Positions 45,839 to 56,944 of a DNA stretch of 64,000 nucleotides are shown here, piece by piece. Under the pieces are notes generated by a model that was not told where the DNA came from, did not search any database, and saw only the letters and a program-made list of their open reading frames with translations. Location of the stretch: NCBI GenBank assembly GCA_029237695.1, contig CM055265.1:71215912-71279911 (forward strand). The letters are read 5' to 3'. Numbering within the stretch: position 1 is the stretch's first letter; each line of letters opens with the position of its first letter. Position numbers and translations under genes: made by a program. Source of the DNA: Conchocele bisecta. Its lineage: Eukaryota > Mollusca > Bivalvia > Lucinida > Thyasiridae.

Positions 45839-45960
45839 TTAATCTTTAATATTTATCAAATTAAACATACACTGGCAGAACATGAGAATCAATCTCCAAC
45901 TCATGTAAGAAATATGACAAGTATGAAAAATGAGCAGATGGCAATACCTGGTTGTGTTCT

Positions 45961-46326
45961 GAGCTCCAGATAAGTGTTGTATCTAAAGTGTATTATACCC
46001 CCAGATTTCAAATTTAATGCATATTTTACTTTTATAACTGTATTATTGCTTTTATTCCTTATTAAATATGGAATAAATGTTAAAAAATAAAACAAATTTA
46101 AAAATTCCCTTGTAGAGAAAATACCGTAATAAAGTTGAATTAGTTAAGCTGCAAAAAGCAAACACTGTTTGCTTTTTGCAGCTTAACTAATTCAACTTTA
46201 TTACAGTATTTTCAATTTTAAAATCAATGCGTATTTTCACATTTTTACTCACACTTTTGATTACCAATGCATATTCTGCTAAAATAGGTGCGTAAAAAAC
46301 ACCAATACGCAGCTTATCTGGAGCTC
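45961..46326. mobile_element. GCTCCAGATAAG MITE with central palindrome
   Basis: The ends GAGCTCCAGATAAGTGTTG and ATACGCAGCTTATCTGGAGC are inverted. The central palindrome at about 46120-46210 has TTAGTTAAGCTGCAAAAAGC AAACA and its complement. AATAAA hexamers at 46072 and 46086 could serve as MORC poly(A) signals, unproven. Confidence 0.85.
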
Positions 46327-46486
46327 TGCATGTTTTCGTTTTCCCATTAAATATTTGTAATCACTAATGGTGCTTAGAAACGGATTGCATTTGTATGTGT
46401 CTGGGATGATAAGTAGGATGTGACATGCTAGATTCCTTGTTTGTTTATATTTTTAAGAATGTGGAAATGTCTTGGTCTACTGTATA

Positions 46487-46736
46487 TATGTGGCTGTGAC
46501 TGGAAAATGAGGCTTACCCGGTATGCGTTTTGCGACCAGTGTCGATCCAGATCAGTCTGTGCATCTGTACAGTCTGACGTGGATCTGCATTGTTCACCAT
46601 TCCATCAATGAAACATCCTTTATGCTTCTTACAAGCAATACAGATCGTTATCATGCTACAGGAATGTGCTATTTGATCCGGAGATACACTGTTCTCAAAA
46701 GCAACGAGCCACATTTCTCCAGTCACAGCCACATAT
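46487..46736. mobile_element. TGTGGCTGTGACTGG MITE, intact
   Basis: ATATGTGGCTGTGACTGG and CCAGTCACAGCCACATAT are inverted ends of a 250-bp element. The interior has GATCCAGATCAGTCTGTGCA and ATGAAACATCCTTTATGCTT. The open frames on either strand are shadows. It is the reference copy for the fragments at 11296, 32091, 42171, 43349 and 56381. Confidence 0.9.
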
Positions 46737-46891
46737 AAATATGTCCACCATTTTCATTTAAATCCAATGGTACAATAATGCAATGTTATACAGGTATCTT
46801 GTTTTAATTGTTTTGTTTTACATGTGTATATTGCCTACTGGTAATAGACACCTTATACCGTTTGAAACCGGTATCGAGCCCAAGATCATCA

Positions 46892-47134
46892 GGCGCCCGT
46901 TTCACTAAACTTTGTACGACTAAAATGTTTGTAAGTGCAAATTTAGGATCTTCTGGAAATTTCAATTGATGGATTTACATTTATTGAGCATAGACTGCAT
47001 ATGCAGACTAAGCTCAATAAATGTAAATCCAATAATTGTTTACAAAAAACGTTGTTAATGTGGAATTTACAGACTATCATAATTTTGCACTTGCAAACAT
47101 TTTAGTTGTACAAAGTTTATTGAAACGGCCCCCT
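46892..47134. mobile_element. GGCCGTTTCACTAAAC MITE, intact
   Basis: CGTTTCACTAAACTTTGTAC and GTACAAAGTTTATTGAAACG are inverted ends. The centre GCATAGACTGCATATGCAGA lies in a TTTACATTTATTGAGC / GCTCAATAAATGTAAA palindrome. About 243 bp. It is the reference copy that reveals the insertion at 24095. Confidence 0.9.
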
Positions 47135-47257
47135 GAGTTGGAAATAAGGAGCAGCAAGTAGCAAAGTTGCTGCCTACTTTGAAGGTCAGCAGCAAAATAT
47201 TGGGGCCAAAAATAAATAAATGCAAAATATGGAATCACATGATAACTGATTTCTTTT

Positions 47258-47620
47258 TGAGACAGGTGGGGGCATGCGATGGGTAACTTAACGATCGGGA
47301 TTCATCCTTACCGAAATCCCGACCAGACACCTGGTTTGGCCCTCAGGTACGTTTTTTTAAATATATGAGTAATACAATTATTCCTCATTCCATTTCTTTT
47401 AGGGGAAGGGGTCCGGTGACTTTGGTGTGGTATGGACTTGGCACCAGATCAGGTTATTGTAATTTCAGGGCTGAATATATTTATTTTGATCTAAATATTC
47501 CGTTCTGATTTTGGGATTTTCTCGCCAATGCAGTAGGTTACATGCGGGATCGAACCCGTCTGCCCGAATTTAAATGACCTTAGCTGTTGATAGGTCGTTA
47601 AACACCAATAAATCAAACCA
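47258..47620 (+). mobile_element. SINE, third subfamily
   Basis: It shares the core of the SINE at 16452 (TTTGGCCCTCAGGTACG, GGCACCAGATCAGGTTATTG, AATTTCAGGGCTGAATATAT) with a different head (GATGGGTAACTTAACGATCG). It ends GGTCGTTAAACACCAATAAA. No clear target-site duplication. Confidence 0.75.
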
Positions 47621-47833
47621 TTCTTTTGGGGAAAAAGACAACTAGTTATTTGCATGCATCAGCCTGTTTCGCTTTCAAACTATAGTTGATGGGAGGGTGT
47701 GCATATCTTAGCAATAAATCCATCCTTTCCCCCGTGGGTGGTGGTTGGGCGAACGAGACGGCGTAAATTAACGGTAGGGGTTCCTCCTTATAGGAATCAC
47801 GATTTGCCTGGTTTGACCCTCAGGTACGTTTTT

Positions 47834-50800
47834 AGCTCGTCTGCACAAAGTGCAGAAGAGCTTATGGCATACCCCCGGCGTCGTCGGTGTCGGCTTCAGC
47901 GTCGTCCACAAACTTAACGTTGGGTAAATGTCTTATAACTTCTGTTTACTTTCATGGAACACCTTGTTATTTCATACATGCATTCCTCAGATGACCCTGT
48001 AGCAAATACATGACGACACACCACCGAGCCCTTACCCAAGGTCAAGGTCACAAACTTGGCACATTCATAATCTTAACGTTGGGTAAATGTCTTATAACGT
48101 CTGTTTCCTTTCATGGAACACCTTGTTATTTCATACATGCATTCCACAGATGACCCTCTATCATGATGTAGCAAATCCATGACCCAGCACCCAGCCCTTA
48201 CCCCAAGGTCAAGGTCACAAACTTTGCACATTCATAAACTTAACGTTGGGCAAATGTCTGATAACTTCTGTTTCCTTTCATGGAACACCTTGTTATTTCA
48301 TACATGCATTCCTCAGATGACCCTCTATCATGCTGTAGCAAATCCATGACCCAACACCCAGCCCTTACCACAAGGTCAAGGTTACAAACTTGGCACATTC
48401 ATAAACTTAACGTTGGAGTAAATTTCTTATAACTTCTGTTTCCGTTCATGGAACACCTTGTTATTTCATACATGCATTCCTCAGATGACCCAGTATCATG
48501 CTGTAGCAAATTCATGACCCACCACCCAGCCCTTACCCCAAGGTCAAGGTCACAAACTTAGCACATTTATAAACTTAACGTTGGGGTAAATTTCTTATAA
48601 CATCTGTTTCCTTTCATGGAACGCCTTGATATTTCATACATGCATTCCTCAGATGACCATCTATCATGCTGTAGCAAATCCATGACCCAGCACCCAACCC
48701 TTACCCCAGGGTCAAGGTCACAATGTTAGCATGTTCATAAACTTAACGTTGGGGTAAATGTTGTGGTAAATGAATGTCTTCATATTTCATACATGCATTC
48801 ATCTGATGACCCTCTATCATGCTGTAGCAAATCCACGATCCACCACCCAACCCAAGGTCAAGGTCACAAACTTAGCACATTCATAAACTTAACTTTGGGG
48901 TAAATGTCTTATAACATCTGTTTCCTTTCATGGAACGCCTTGATATTTCATACATGCATTCACCTGATTATACTCTATCGTGCTATAGCAAATCCATGAC
49001 CCACCGCCCACCCAATCGTTACCCCAAGGTCAAGGTCACAAACTTAGCATGTTCATAAACTTAACGTTGGGGTAAATGTTGTGTAACTTCTGTTTATTGA
49101 CAGGGAACGCCTTCATATTTCATACATGCATTCATCTGATGATACTCTATTGTGCTATAGCAAATTCATGACTCATCGCCCATCCCTTTCCCCAAGGTCA
49201 AGGTCACAATCTTAGCACATTCATAAACTTAATGTTGGGGTAAATGTATTATAACATCTGTTTCCTTTCATGGAACGCCTTGATATTTATGCCCCCGCCA
49301 CCGAATGGTGAGGGGGGCATATAGTGTTACCGGCGTCCGTACGTAACGTACGTAACGTACGTAACGTACGTACGTCCCGAAACCTTAACGCTCGGGTAAA
49401 TGGCTTATAATTTCTGTTTCCCGCCCCCCGCTAAGCCCAGGGTCAAGGTCACAGACTTGGTGCGTTCGAAACATTAACGCTGGGTAAATGCCTTATAATT
49501 TCTGTTTCCTTGCTCGGATCTGCTTCACATTTCACACACGCATTGCTCCAATGGTCCTCCGCCACCCTGTGACAAATCCACATTCGTGCCGCCCCTGCTA
49601 AACCCAGGGTCAAGGTCACAGGCTTGGTGCGTTCGAAACCTTAACGCTGGGTAAATGCCTTATCATTTCTGTTTCCTTGCTCGGATCTGCTTCACATTTC
49701 ACACACGCATTGCTCCAATGGTCCTCTGCCACCCTGTGACAAATCCACATTCGTGCCGCCCCCGCTAAGCCCAGGGTCAAGGTCACAGACTTGGTGCGTT
49801 CGAAACCTTAACGCTGGGTAAATGCCTTATAATTTCTGTTTCCTTGCTCGGATCTGCTTCACATTTCACACACGCATTGCTCCAATGGTCCTCTGCCACC
49901 CTGTGACAAATCCACATTCGTGCCGCCCCCGTTAAGCCCAAGGTTAAGGTCACATACTTGGTGCGTTCGAAATCTTAACGCTCGGGTAAATGGCTTATAA
50001 TTTATGTTTCCTTGCTCGGATCTGCTTCACATTTCACACACGCATTGCTCCAATGGTCCTCTGCCACCCTGTGACAAATCCACATTCGTGCCCGCCTGCT
50101 AAGCCCAGGGTCAAGGTCACAGACTTGGTGCGTTCGAAACCTTAACGCTGGGTAAATGCCTTATCATTTCTGTTTCCTTGCTCGGATCTGCTTCACATTT
50201 CACACACGCATTGCTCCAATGGTCCTCTGCCACCCTGTGACAAATCCACATTCGTGCCGCCCCCGCTAAGCCCAGGGTCAAGGTCACAGACTTGGTGCGT
50301 TCGAAACCTTAACGCTGGGTAAATGCCTTATAATTTCTGTTTCCTTGCTCGGATCTGCTTCACATTTCATACACGCATTGCTCCAATGGTCCTCTGCCAC
50401 CCTGTGACAAATCCACATTCGTGCTGCCCCCGCTAAGCCCAAGGTTAAGGTCACATACTTGGTGCGTTCGAAACCTTAACGCTCGGGTAAATGGCTTATA
50501 ATTTCTGTTTCCTTGCTCGGATCTGCTTCACATTTCACACATACATTGCTCCAATGGTCCTCTGCCACCCTGTGACAAATCCACATTAAAATATGCCTTG
50601 TTTTCTTTGGCTGCCAGCGGGGGCATTCGTGTGCCGACAGGCCACATTTCTAGTTCAAATATGTATTCATCTGATGATACTCTATCATGCTATAGCAAAT
50701 CCATGACCCACCGCCCATCCCTTACCCCACGGTCAAGGTCACAAACTTAGTACATTCATAAAGTTAACGATGGGGTAAATGTCTGTTTCCTTTCATGGAA

Positions 50801-52057
50801 CTCCTTGCTATTTCATACATTCCTCAGATGACCCTCTGTCATGCTGTAGCAAATCCACAACCCACCACCCAATTCGTACCCAAAAGTCAAGGTCACAAAC
50901 TTAGCATGTTCATAAACTTAACGTTGGGGTAAATGTTGTGTAACTTCTGTTTCTTTACACTTCGAACACCTTGATATTTCATACATGCATTCATCTGATG
51001 ATACTCTATCGTGCTATAGTAAATCCATGATCACCCCCACCCCTTTCCCCAAGGTCACAGTCACAAACTTAGCACATTCATAAACTTAACGTTGGGTAAA
51101 TGTCTTATAACATTTGTTTCCTTTCATGGAACGTCTTGATATTTCATACATGCATTCATCTGATGATACTCTATCGTGCTATAGCAATTCGATGACCCAA
51201 CGCCCACCCCTTACCCCAAGGTCACAAACTTGACACATTCATAAACTTAACGTTGGGGTAAATGTCTGATAACAACTGTTTCTGTTGATGGAACGCCATG
51301 ATATTTCATACATACATTCCTCAGATGACCCTCTATCATGCTGTAGCAAATCCACAACCCACCACCTAACCCTTACCCCAAGGTCAAGGTCACAAACTTA
51401 GCATGTTCATAAACTTTACATTGGGGTAAATGTTGTGTAACGTCCGTTTCTTTACACTTTGAACGCTTTGATATTTCATACATGCATTCATCTGATGATC
51501 CTCTATTGTGCTACAGCAAATCCATGACCCACCACACCCCTTTCCCCAAGATCAACATCATAAACTTAACGTTGGAGTAAATGTCTTTTTATAACTTCTG
51601 TTTCTTTACAGGGAACACCTTCATATTTCATACATGCATTCATCTGATGATACTCTATTGTGCTACAGCAAATCCATGACCCACCCCCACCCCTTTCGCC
51701 AAGGCCAAGGTCACAAACTTAGCACATTTATACATGCATTCCTCATGTGAATAGCTATCATGCTATAGAAAATCACCAACTTAGTGTGTTCATAAACTTA
51801 ACGCTGGGTTAAATTTTGTTTTCCTTATCTTTTCAGGGAGCGCATTGATATTTCATACATGCATTCATATTAATATGCTATATCATGCTATATCAAATCC
51901 ACGACCCACCTTCCACCACTGACCTCAATGTCAAGGTCCACCGCACACCTTATCCCAAGGTCAAGTTATATAATATTCATGTTTTTTATACAACTGTGAC
52001 AAGTTTGAATGAAGGCTGCCAACAGGTGAGCTTCGTTGTCTTCTGACAACTCTCGTT
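47834..52057 (+). mobile_element. AGCTCG tandem-cored element, about 167-bp units
   Basis: It begins AGCTCGTCTGCACAAAGTGC AGAAGAGC and ends TTCGTTGTCTTCTGACAACT CTCGTT. Many units carry AACTTAACGTTGGGGTAAAT, TTTCATACATGCATTC and CCAAGGTCAAGGTCACAAAC at spacings of 166-168. It is interrupted by the ATGCCCCC element at 49289-50655. A relative in inverted orientation is at 60369-63217. Confidence 0.88.
49289..50655 (+). mobile_element. ATGCCCCC...CTAGT element nested in the array
   Basis: The head ATGCCCCCGCCACCGAATGG TGAGGGGGGCAT forms a hairpin, followed by (GTAC/GTAACGTAC)n. About seven 167-bp units follow (TTTCTGTTTCCTTGCTCGGA, CACGCATTGCTCCAATGGTC, GGGTCAAGGTCACAGACTTG). The end is GCGGGGGCATTCGTGTGCCG...TTTCTAG|TT. 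The flanks join to an intact outer unit. Confidence 0.85.
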
Positions 52058-52350
52058 ATCGTTGGCTCTTTTGTTACCTGGGAGTTGAATTGGGTTATTG
52101 CCCATTAGAAAAGTAGTAAGATTATTACTGAACCTACTGCTTTTTGGAGGGGCCATGTGATTCTGGTGTGGCGAGGACCTAGCATCAGATCAGGATTATT
52201 CTGATTTCAGGGCTGAATATATAGTTTTGTTATTGTAAATATTCAGTTCGGATTTTGGGATTTCCCCCCCATTGGTATATGTACTTGTACAGGTAATATA
52301 TGGGATTTAGTACTAAAGCCATTGACCCGGCCTTAAATGACCAAACATCC

Positions 52351-52915
52351 TTTCCCCCATTCCTTTCGGAATACACCTTTATGGGTATTCATTACGCAAA
52401 CATTGCATTAGCGAGGGCACCTCACCATACCCCTACTTATTTAACGTAAAGTGGGGGTATGATGAGGTACCCGCGCAATAGGTAATGCCGTCAAATAGAC
52501 CGCGATTCAGTGACTATTATCGGCCAGTAAATTGTGTTTTAAGCTTTTGTAGTATGTATTTTCTATATTTGTATTAATTAACTATATCATATCGGTACTC
52601 CTTTAAATAGTATTTGTATATTTTAAATGTTTTGATGTTCTCTATATTGCGCATGAATATAACTAAAGACTAATGCAGAGTGCAGAGGCAAATCACACAG
52701 CAGTAAAAAACTAGTGCTGCAGTATAAACCATATAATAGTATATTATGCATAATTATATCACTATTAAACATTAATTACAATATGTATGCATATTGTTAA
52801 AACAATAGATGCTATCGCTGTTTCGTTATATAATATATTTATAATAAAATATTTTTTATATTTGACCGTGTACAAATTTTCTGTCGCACGAAGCGCCATT
52901 TTCAGTTGGTATTTT
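52351..52915. other. Intergenic AT-rich region, possible promoter of next gene
   Basis: A palindromic stretch lies at about 52410-52475 (GGGCACCTCACCATACCCC / GGGGGTATGATGAGGTACCC). 52500-52860 is AT-rich with no feature. The last 40 bases (TGTCGCACGAAGCGCCATTT) resemble a 5' untranslated leader of the candidate gene at 53414. Confidence 0.4.
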
Positions 52916-53359
52916 CTTGGTGGTTGGGTGGGTGAACGCGATGTCGTAAATTAACGGTGGGGTTCCTCCTTACAGGAATCACGATTTGCCTGGTTTGGCC
53001 CTCCGGTACGTTTTTATCTTTGGCTTTTTTGTTACCTGGGAGTTGAATCGAGTTATTGCCCATTATAAAAGTAGTAAGATTATTACTGATCCTTCTGCTT
53101 TTGGGAGGGGCCAAGTGATTTTGGTGTGGCGAGGACCTGACATCAGATCATGGATTATTCTGATTTCAGGGCTGAATATATAGTTTTGTTATTGTAAATA
53201 TTCTGTTCTGATTTTGGGATTTTCTCCCCATTTGTATATGTACTTGAATATGTACATGTACTTGTACAGGTAATATATGGGATTTAGTACTAAACCCATT
53301 GACCCGGCTTAGATGACCTTAGCTGTTGATAGGCCGTTAAACCCCAACAAACAAACAAA
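52916..53359 (+). mobile_element. Full-length SINE with 13-bp target-site duplication
   Basis: CAGTTGGTATTTT at 52903-52915 and again at 53360-53372 flanks the element. The head is TTGGTGGTTGGGTGGGTGAA CGCGATG, the core TTGCCTGGTTTGGCCCTCC...GATTTCAGGGCTGAATATAT, the tail GCCGTTAAACCCCAACAAAC. It lies 41 bases before the start codon at 53414. Confidence 0.92.
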
Positions 53360-53413
53360 CAGTTGGTATTTTGACAAGTGCAGATCATGCAAGATAGCTA
53401 AATCGCGAAAACA

Positions 53414-53606
53414 ATGGCCAAATTAAATTACACACTTGGGGAGGAGGTGGAAGCTGTCGATGGAGTAGGGAGATGGGAGCGAGGCACGATGAAGAAGGAA
53501 GGAGATGGAAAACTCGTCAGTTTCACCAGGTGGAGCAGCCGTTTTGATCGGTGGGTCGGACCGGACGAAGTTCGAAGTCGACGTCATTTTGAATTTACAG
53601 CTGAGG
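53414..53606 (+). CDS. Candidate first exon, Tudor/agenet-like domain
   Basis: ATG in a good context (ACAATGG) opens 64 codons: MAKLNYTLGEEVEAVDGVGR, WERGTMKKEGDGKLVSFTRW, SSRFDRWVGPDEVRSRRHFE, ending FTAE, then the donor GAGG|GTAAGC. The pattern GeeVEA.D..GrW..gt......G.lV.F..WS.RFD.WV..DevR resembles the Tudor-knot fold of PHF20/PHF20L1 and chromodomain-like histone readers. No later exon was found in the window, so the gene may continue beyond it or be a fragment. The assignment is by pattern only. Confidence 0.55.
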
Positions 53607-54149
53607 GTAAGCTTGCAAATTATTTTGATTTCCTACATTCTCTTCAATTCGACGCTTTTATTGTGTTATGCAGTTTATTTTTTACTTTTTTCGTATAGTC
53701 CATGCTAGTATGTCTAAATCTTGAATTTCCACTTCCGTCCCATTTCATTTCGTGCCCATCCCAATTCGTACACGATGTCCTTTTCACGTGTGGTAGAGAT
53801 CGATGTGGGTCTCAGTCAGGGAATCCACTTCGCGTTGTGTTTTAAGATGGCTAACCCGGTGTTGTATGCGAGTACTAAGGATGGAGCTAAAGTTACCGTT
53901 CGCAACTAATGAAGACACCGATGCCATAGTTTTGAGTACATAACTTATTACTCTGGCACCGTATTACAGAAATAGTCTTTCCAAATGAGCGTTATTTGTT
54001 TACTTTCTGCTTCGTGGAGAGTGACCCGAGAATTTTGTTAATACACACTTTATTAGGTAAGTTTGTCATATTGTAGAATTGTCTCTCAAAAACAATATAG
54101 CGAAGTATGAACGTCAATATCATGCATGTTTTTTAGAGAAATCATCTGA
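53607..54149. other. Intron or intergenic; small open frames of doubtful meaning
   Basis: A 62-codon + frame at 53721-53909 ends MANPVLYASTKDGAKVTVRN and stop. It has no recognisable motif and no clear splice partner. Nothing else is visible. Confidence 0.35.
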
Positions 54150-54660
54150 TACATTTTCTGGCAAAATAAACTTTAATTCACCATTACCCCAAATATTGAT
54201 TGACATTATTATACATTTTATATCGGACGTAAGTTTCCACACTGATATCAGGGGCGATAACCATATTTCCTTAAAATGTTACAGACACTACTATTTATTC
54301 TCTCTTCATGTACTTGAACGTGTACTTGTACAGTTAATATATGGGATTTAGTACTAAACCGATTTACCTGGCCTTAAATGACCTTAGCTATTGATAGGCT
54401 GTTAAACCCCAAACTATTTATTCTCTGTATTTATTTTTTGATGTTCGCAGATCATACTTTACAATCTGTCGAAAATATTAATTGTTCAGGTGATGCATTT
54501 AATTAGTACAAATAATTAAAAAATGCCATGCCTCATTTGCATATGAACATTTCCTGATACCATCGCGAGTCACTGTCAGTAAAATAGCTATTACTAAATG
54601 ATCATATCTGTATAGTATATACACTTACTTAATTCCTATAACAAACATTGTGTTTACTGT
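54150..54660. repeat. Dispersed repeat related to 38195-39400
   Basis: Shared phrases: CACTGATATCAGGGGCGATA, CATGCCTCATTTGCATATGA and CGCGAGTCACTGTCAG. This copy lacks the AGCTCG insertion but carries a truncated SINE at 54304-54412. Confidence 0.75.
54304..54412 (+). mobile_element. 5'-truncated SINE with 14-bp target-site duplication
   Basis: ACTATTTATTCTCT at 54290-54303 and 54413-54426 flanks a 109-bp fragment matching the 3' end of the SINE at 52916 (ATATATGGGATTTAGTACTA, GGCTGTTAAACCCCAA). Confidence 0.9.
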
Positions 54661-54850
54661 TCCTTTAATATTCGATAGTGTTGAACAATAAATTGGAACC
54701 ATGTGGAGATGCTTTCGCAAAAGTGTTCTCATGAGAAAGCTGGCTAATTATTACAATATCTCTGCCAATCTAAATTCACTAGGTGTGTACGTGCATATCT
54801 GCCATGCTATATAGACGATCTGACTTAAATGATGATTTAATACGATTTTT

Positions 54851-56210
54851 AGCTCGACTACTCGAAGAATAAGTAGAGCTTATGTTGTCACCCCGGCGTC
54901 GGCGTCACGCCTTGGTTAAGGTTTTTAGTCAAGCTTGTATATGGAATACTACTGGCCCTACACCCACCATACTTGGACAACTTCATCTCCTAGTGATGTA
55001 CATCAATAACCCCTGATCTATATTTGACCTTCACCTACATTTCCTCTTGAATTACTTAGTTAATTCCCCTTAGTTAAGGTTTTTAGTCAACCTTGGTCAA
55101 GGTTTTTAGTCAAGCTTGTACATGGAATACTATTGTGCATACAGACACCATACTTGGACAACCTTTTCTCATAGGGATGTACATCATTCAATAACCCCTG
55201 GTCTGTCTTTGACCTTGACCTACATTTCCTCTTCAATTACTTAGTTAATTCCCCTTGGTTAAGGTTTTTAGTCAAGCTTGTATATGGAATACTCCTGGCC
55301 CTACACCCACCATACTTGGACAACTTCATCTCCTAGGGATGTACATCATCAACCCCTGACCTATATTTGACCTTGACCTACATTTAACCTTGAATTACCT
55401 AGTTAATTCCCCTTGGTTAAGGTTTTTAGTCAACCTTGGTTAAGGTTTTTAGTCAAGCTTTCTACATGCAATAATATTGTGCATACAGACACCATACTTG
55501 GACAACCTTTTCTCATAGCGATGTACATCAATAACCCCTGATCTATATTTGACCTTGACCTACATTTCCTCTTGACTTACTTAGTTAATTCCCCTTGGTT
55601 AAGGTTTTTAGTCAAGCTTGTATATGGAATACTACAGGCCCTACACCCACCATACTTGGACAACTTCATCTCCTAGTGATGTACATCAACAACCCCTGAT
55701 ATATATTTCACCTTGACCTACATTTAACCTTGAATTAATTAGTTAATCCCCCTTGGTTAAGTTTTTTAGTCAACCTTGGTTAAGGTTTTTAGTCAAGCTT
55801 GTATATGGAATACTATTGTGCATACAGACACCATACTTGGATAACTTTTTCTCATAGGGATGTACATCAATAACCCCTGACCTATATTTTACCTTCACCT
55901 ACATTTAACCTTGAATTACTTGGTTAATGTTTATAGTCAAGCTTGTACATGTATATGGAATACTCCTGGGCCTACACCAACCATACTTGGACAACTTCAT
56001 CTCCTAGTGATGTACATCAATAATCCCTGACCTATATTTGACCTTGACCTACTTTTATCCTTGGATTACTTAGTTATTTCCCCTTGGTTAAGTTTTTTAG
56101 TCAACCTTGGTTAAGGTTTTTATGCAGGCCGCATCCACCTTGTTTGTCAAGCTATGTGTACATCGACAACCCTCGTAGTCGAGCTATGCTGTTCTCCTAC
56201 AGCTCTTGTT
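54851..56210 (+). mobile_element. AGCTCGACTA...CAGCTCTTGTT element, about seven units
   Basis: Same ends as 38340-39020. The core alternates two unit subtypes (TATATGGAATACTCCTGGCC CTACA and TACATGGAATACTATTGTGC ATACA), each with GATGTACATCAATAACCCCT and TTTGACCTTGACCTACATTT. The alternation implies a two-unit higher-order repeat. Confidence 0.85.
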
Positions 56211-56380
56211 ATTAAACGAGTTGACTGGTTTCATGAGAAACGAGGTTATGTCGAGTTTCTTGAGAAATAAATCAACAAGTTTACTGAATATCGTATTCGA
56301 TCAACGAAATGTCGGATTATATTTATTGTATATATAAGCACAGCATTATATACTGAAACTGCACGGATCACTTATCATAT

Positions 56381-56494
56381 GTGACTGGAGAAATGGGGCT
56401 TATGGGTTTTGCGACCCGTGAAGATCCAGATCAGCCTGTGCATCCGCAGCGGATCAGGATCTGCACTGTTGGCCATTCGATCAATGACACACGT
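56381..56494 (+). mobile_element. Fragment of the TGTGACTGGAGAAATGGGG MITE
   Basis: ATGTGACTGGAGAAATGGGG and GATCCAGATCAGCCTGTGCA match the left half of 46487-46736. It is cut by a 70-bp piece at 56496-56567 identical in order to 54402-54475 (SINE tail plus downstream flank). Confidence 0.75.
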
Positions 56495-56596
56495 TAAACC
56501 TCAAACTATTTATTCTCTGTATTTATTTTTTGATGTTCGCAGATCATACTTTACAATCTGTCGAGTTGTTATCAGTCAATTAATGTTACTAAAGCA

Positions 56597-56944
56597 GGGC
56601 TCCAGATAAGGAATTAGTAATTGAGTAGTGTCACTCCATCATTTCTGAAGCAATTGGGTATTTCAAAATTTTAATTGGGTAAAATAAAGTCTGTTTGTAC
56701 ACATCAACAGAAATGAAAACATGCCTTGACGTTTCATTAGACAATTCTGATGAAATACCAAGATGTGTTTTCATGGAAAATAAGAAAAATATGCTATATG
56801 CGTGGTCTGTTTATTGTTTTCTGCATCAAGATAAAGGTACCACAACTTTTTTTATTGGTTTTTGATACTCGCTACTTCTGATTTCAAATGGGTTTTGGGC
56901 ACTTTTAATTGGGTATTTAAGCAAATAAGCAGCTTATCTGGAGC
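56597..56944. mobile_element. GCTCCAGATAAG MITE
   Basis: The ends GGGCTCCAGATAAGGAATTA and GCAGCTTATCTGGAGC are inverted. The interior is colinear with 42927-43317 (CACTCCATCATTTCTGAAGC, GATGAAATACCAAGATGTGT). Confidence 0.87.

Larger units (their letters stand above)
47712..52350 (+). mobile_element. SINE split by a 4.2-kb tandem-cored element
   Basis: The left part 47712-47833 (GAACGAGACGGCGTAAATTA, CCTCAGGTACGTTTTT) and the right part from 52058 (ATCGTTGGCTCTTTTGTTAC, GTGTGGCGAGGACCTAGCAT, GGGATTTAGTACTAAAGCC) join to the same order as the uninterrupted SINE at 52916-53359. Confidence 0.85.

Noticed and set aside
46060..46095. Definite MORC poly(A) site at AATAAA 46072/46086
   Set aside because: The hexamers lie inside a MITE in AT-rich sequence and no cleavage evidence exists, so I mention them only in the MITE entry.
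53721..53909. 62-codon + frame ending MANPVLYASTKDGAKVTVRN
   Set aside because: It looked like a possible second exon of the Tudor-like gene, but there is no convincing acceptor or donor and no recognised motif.
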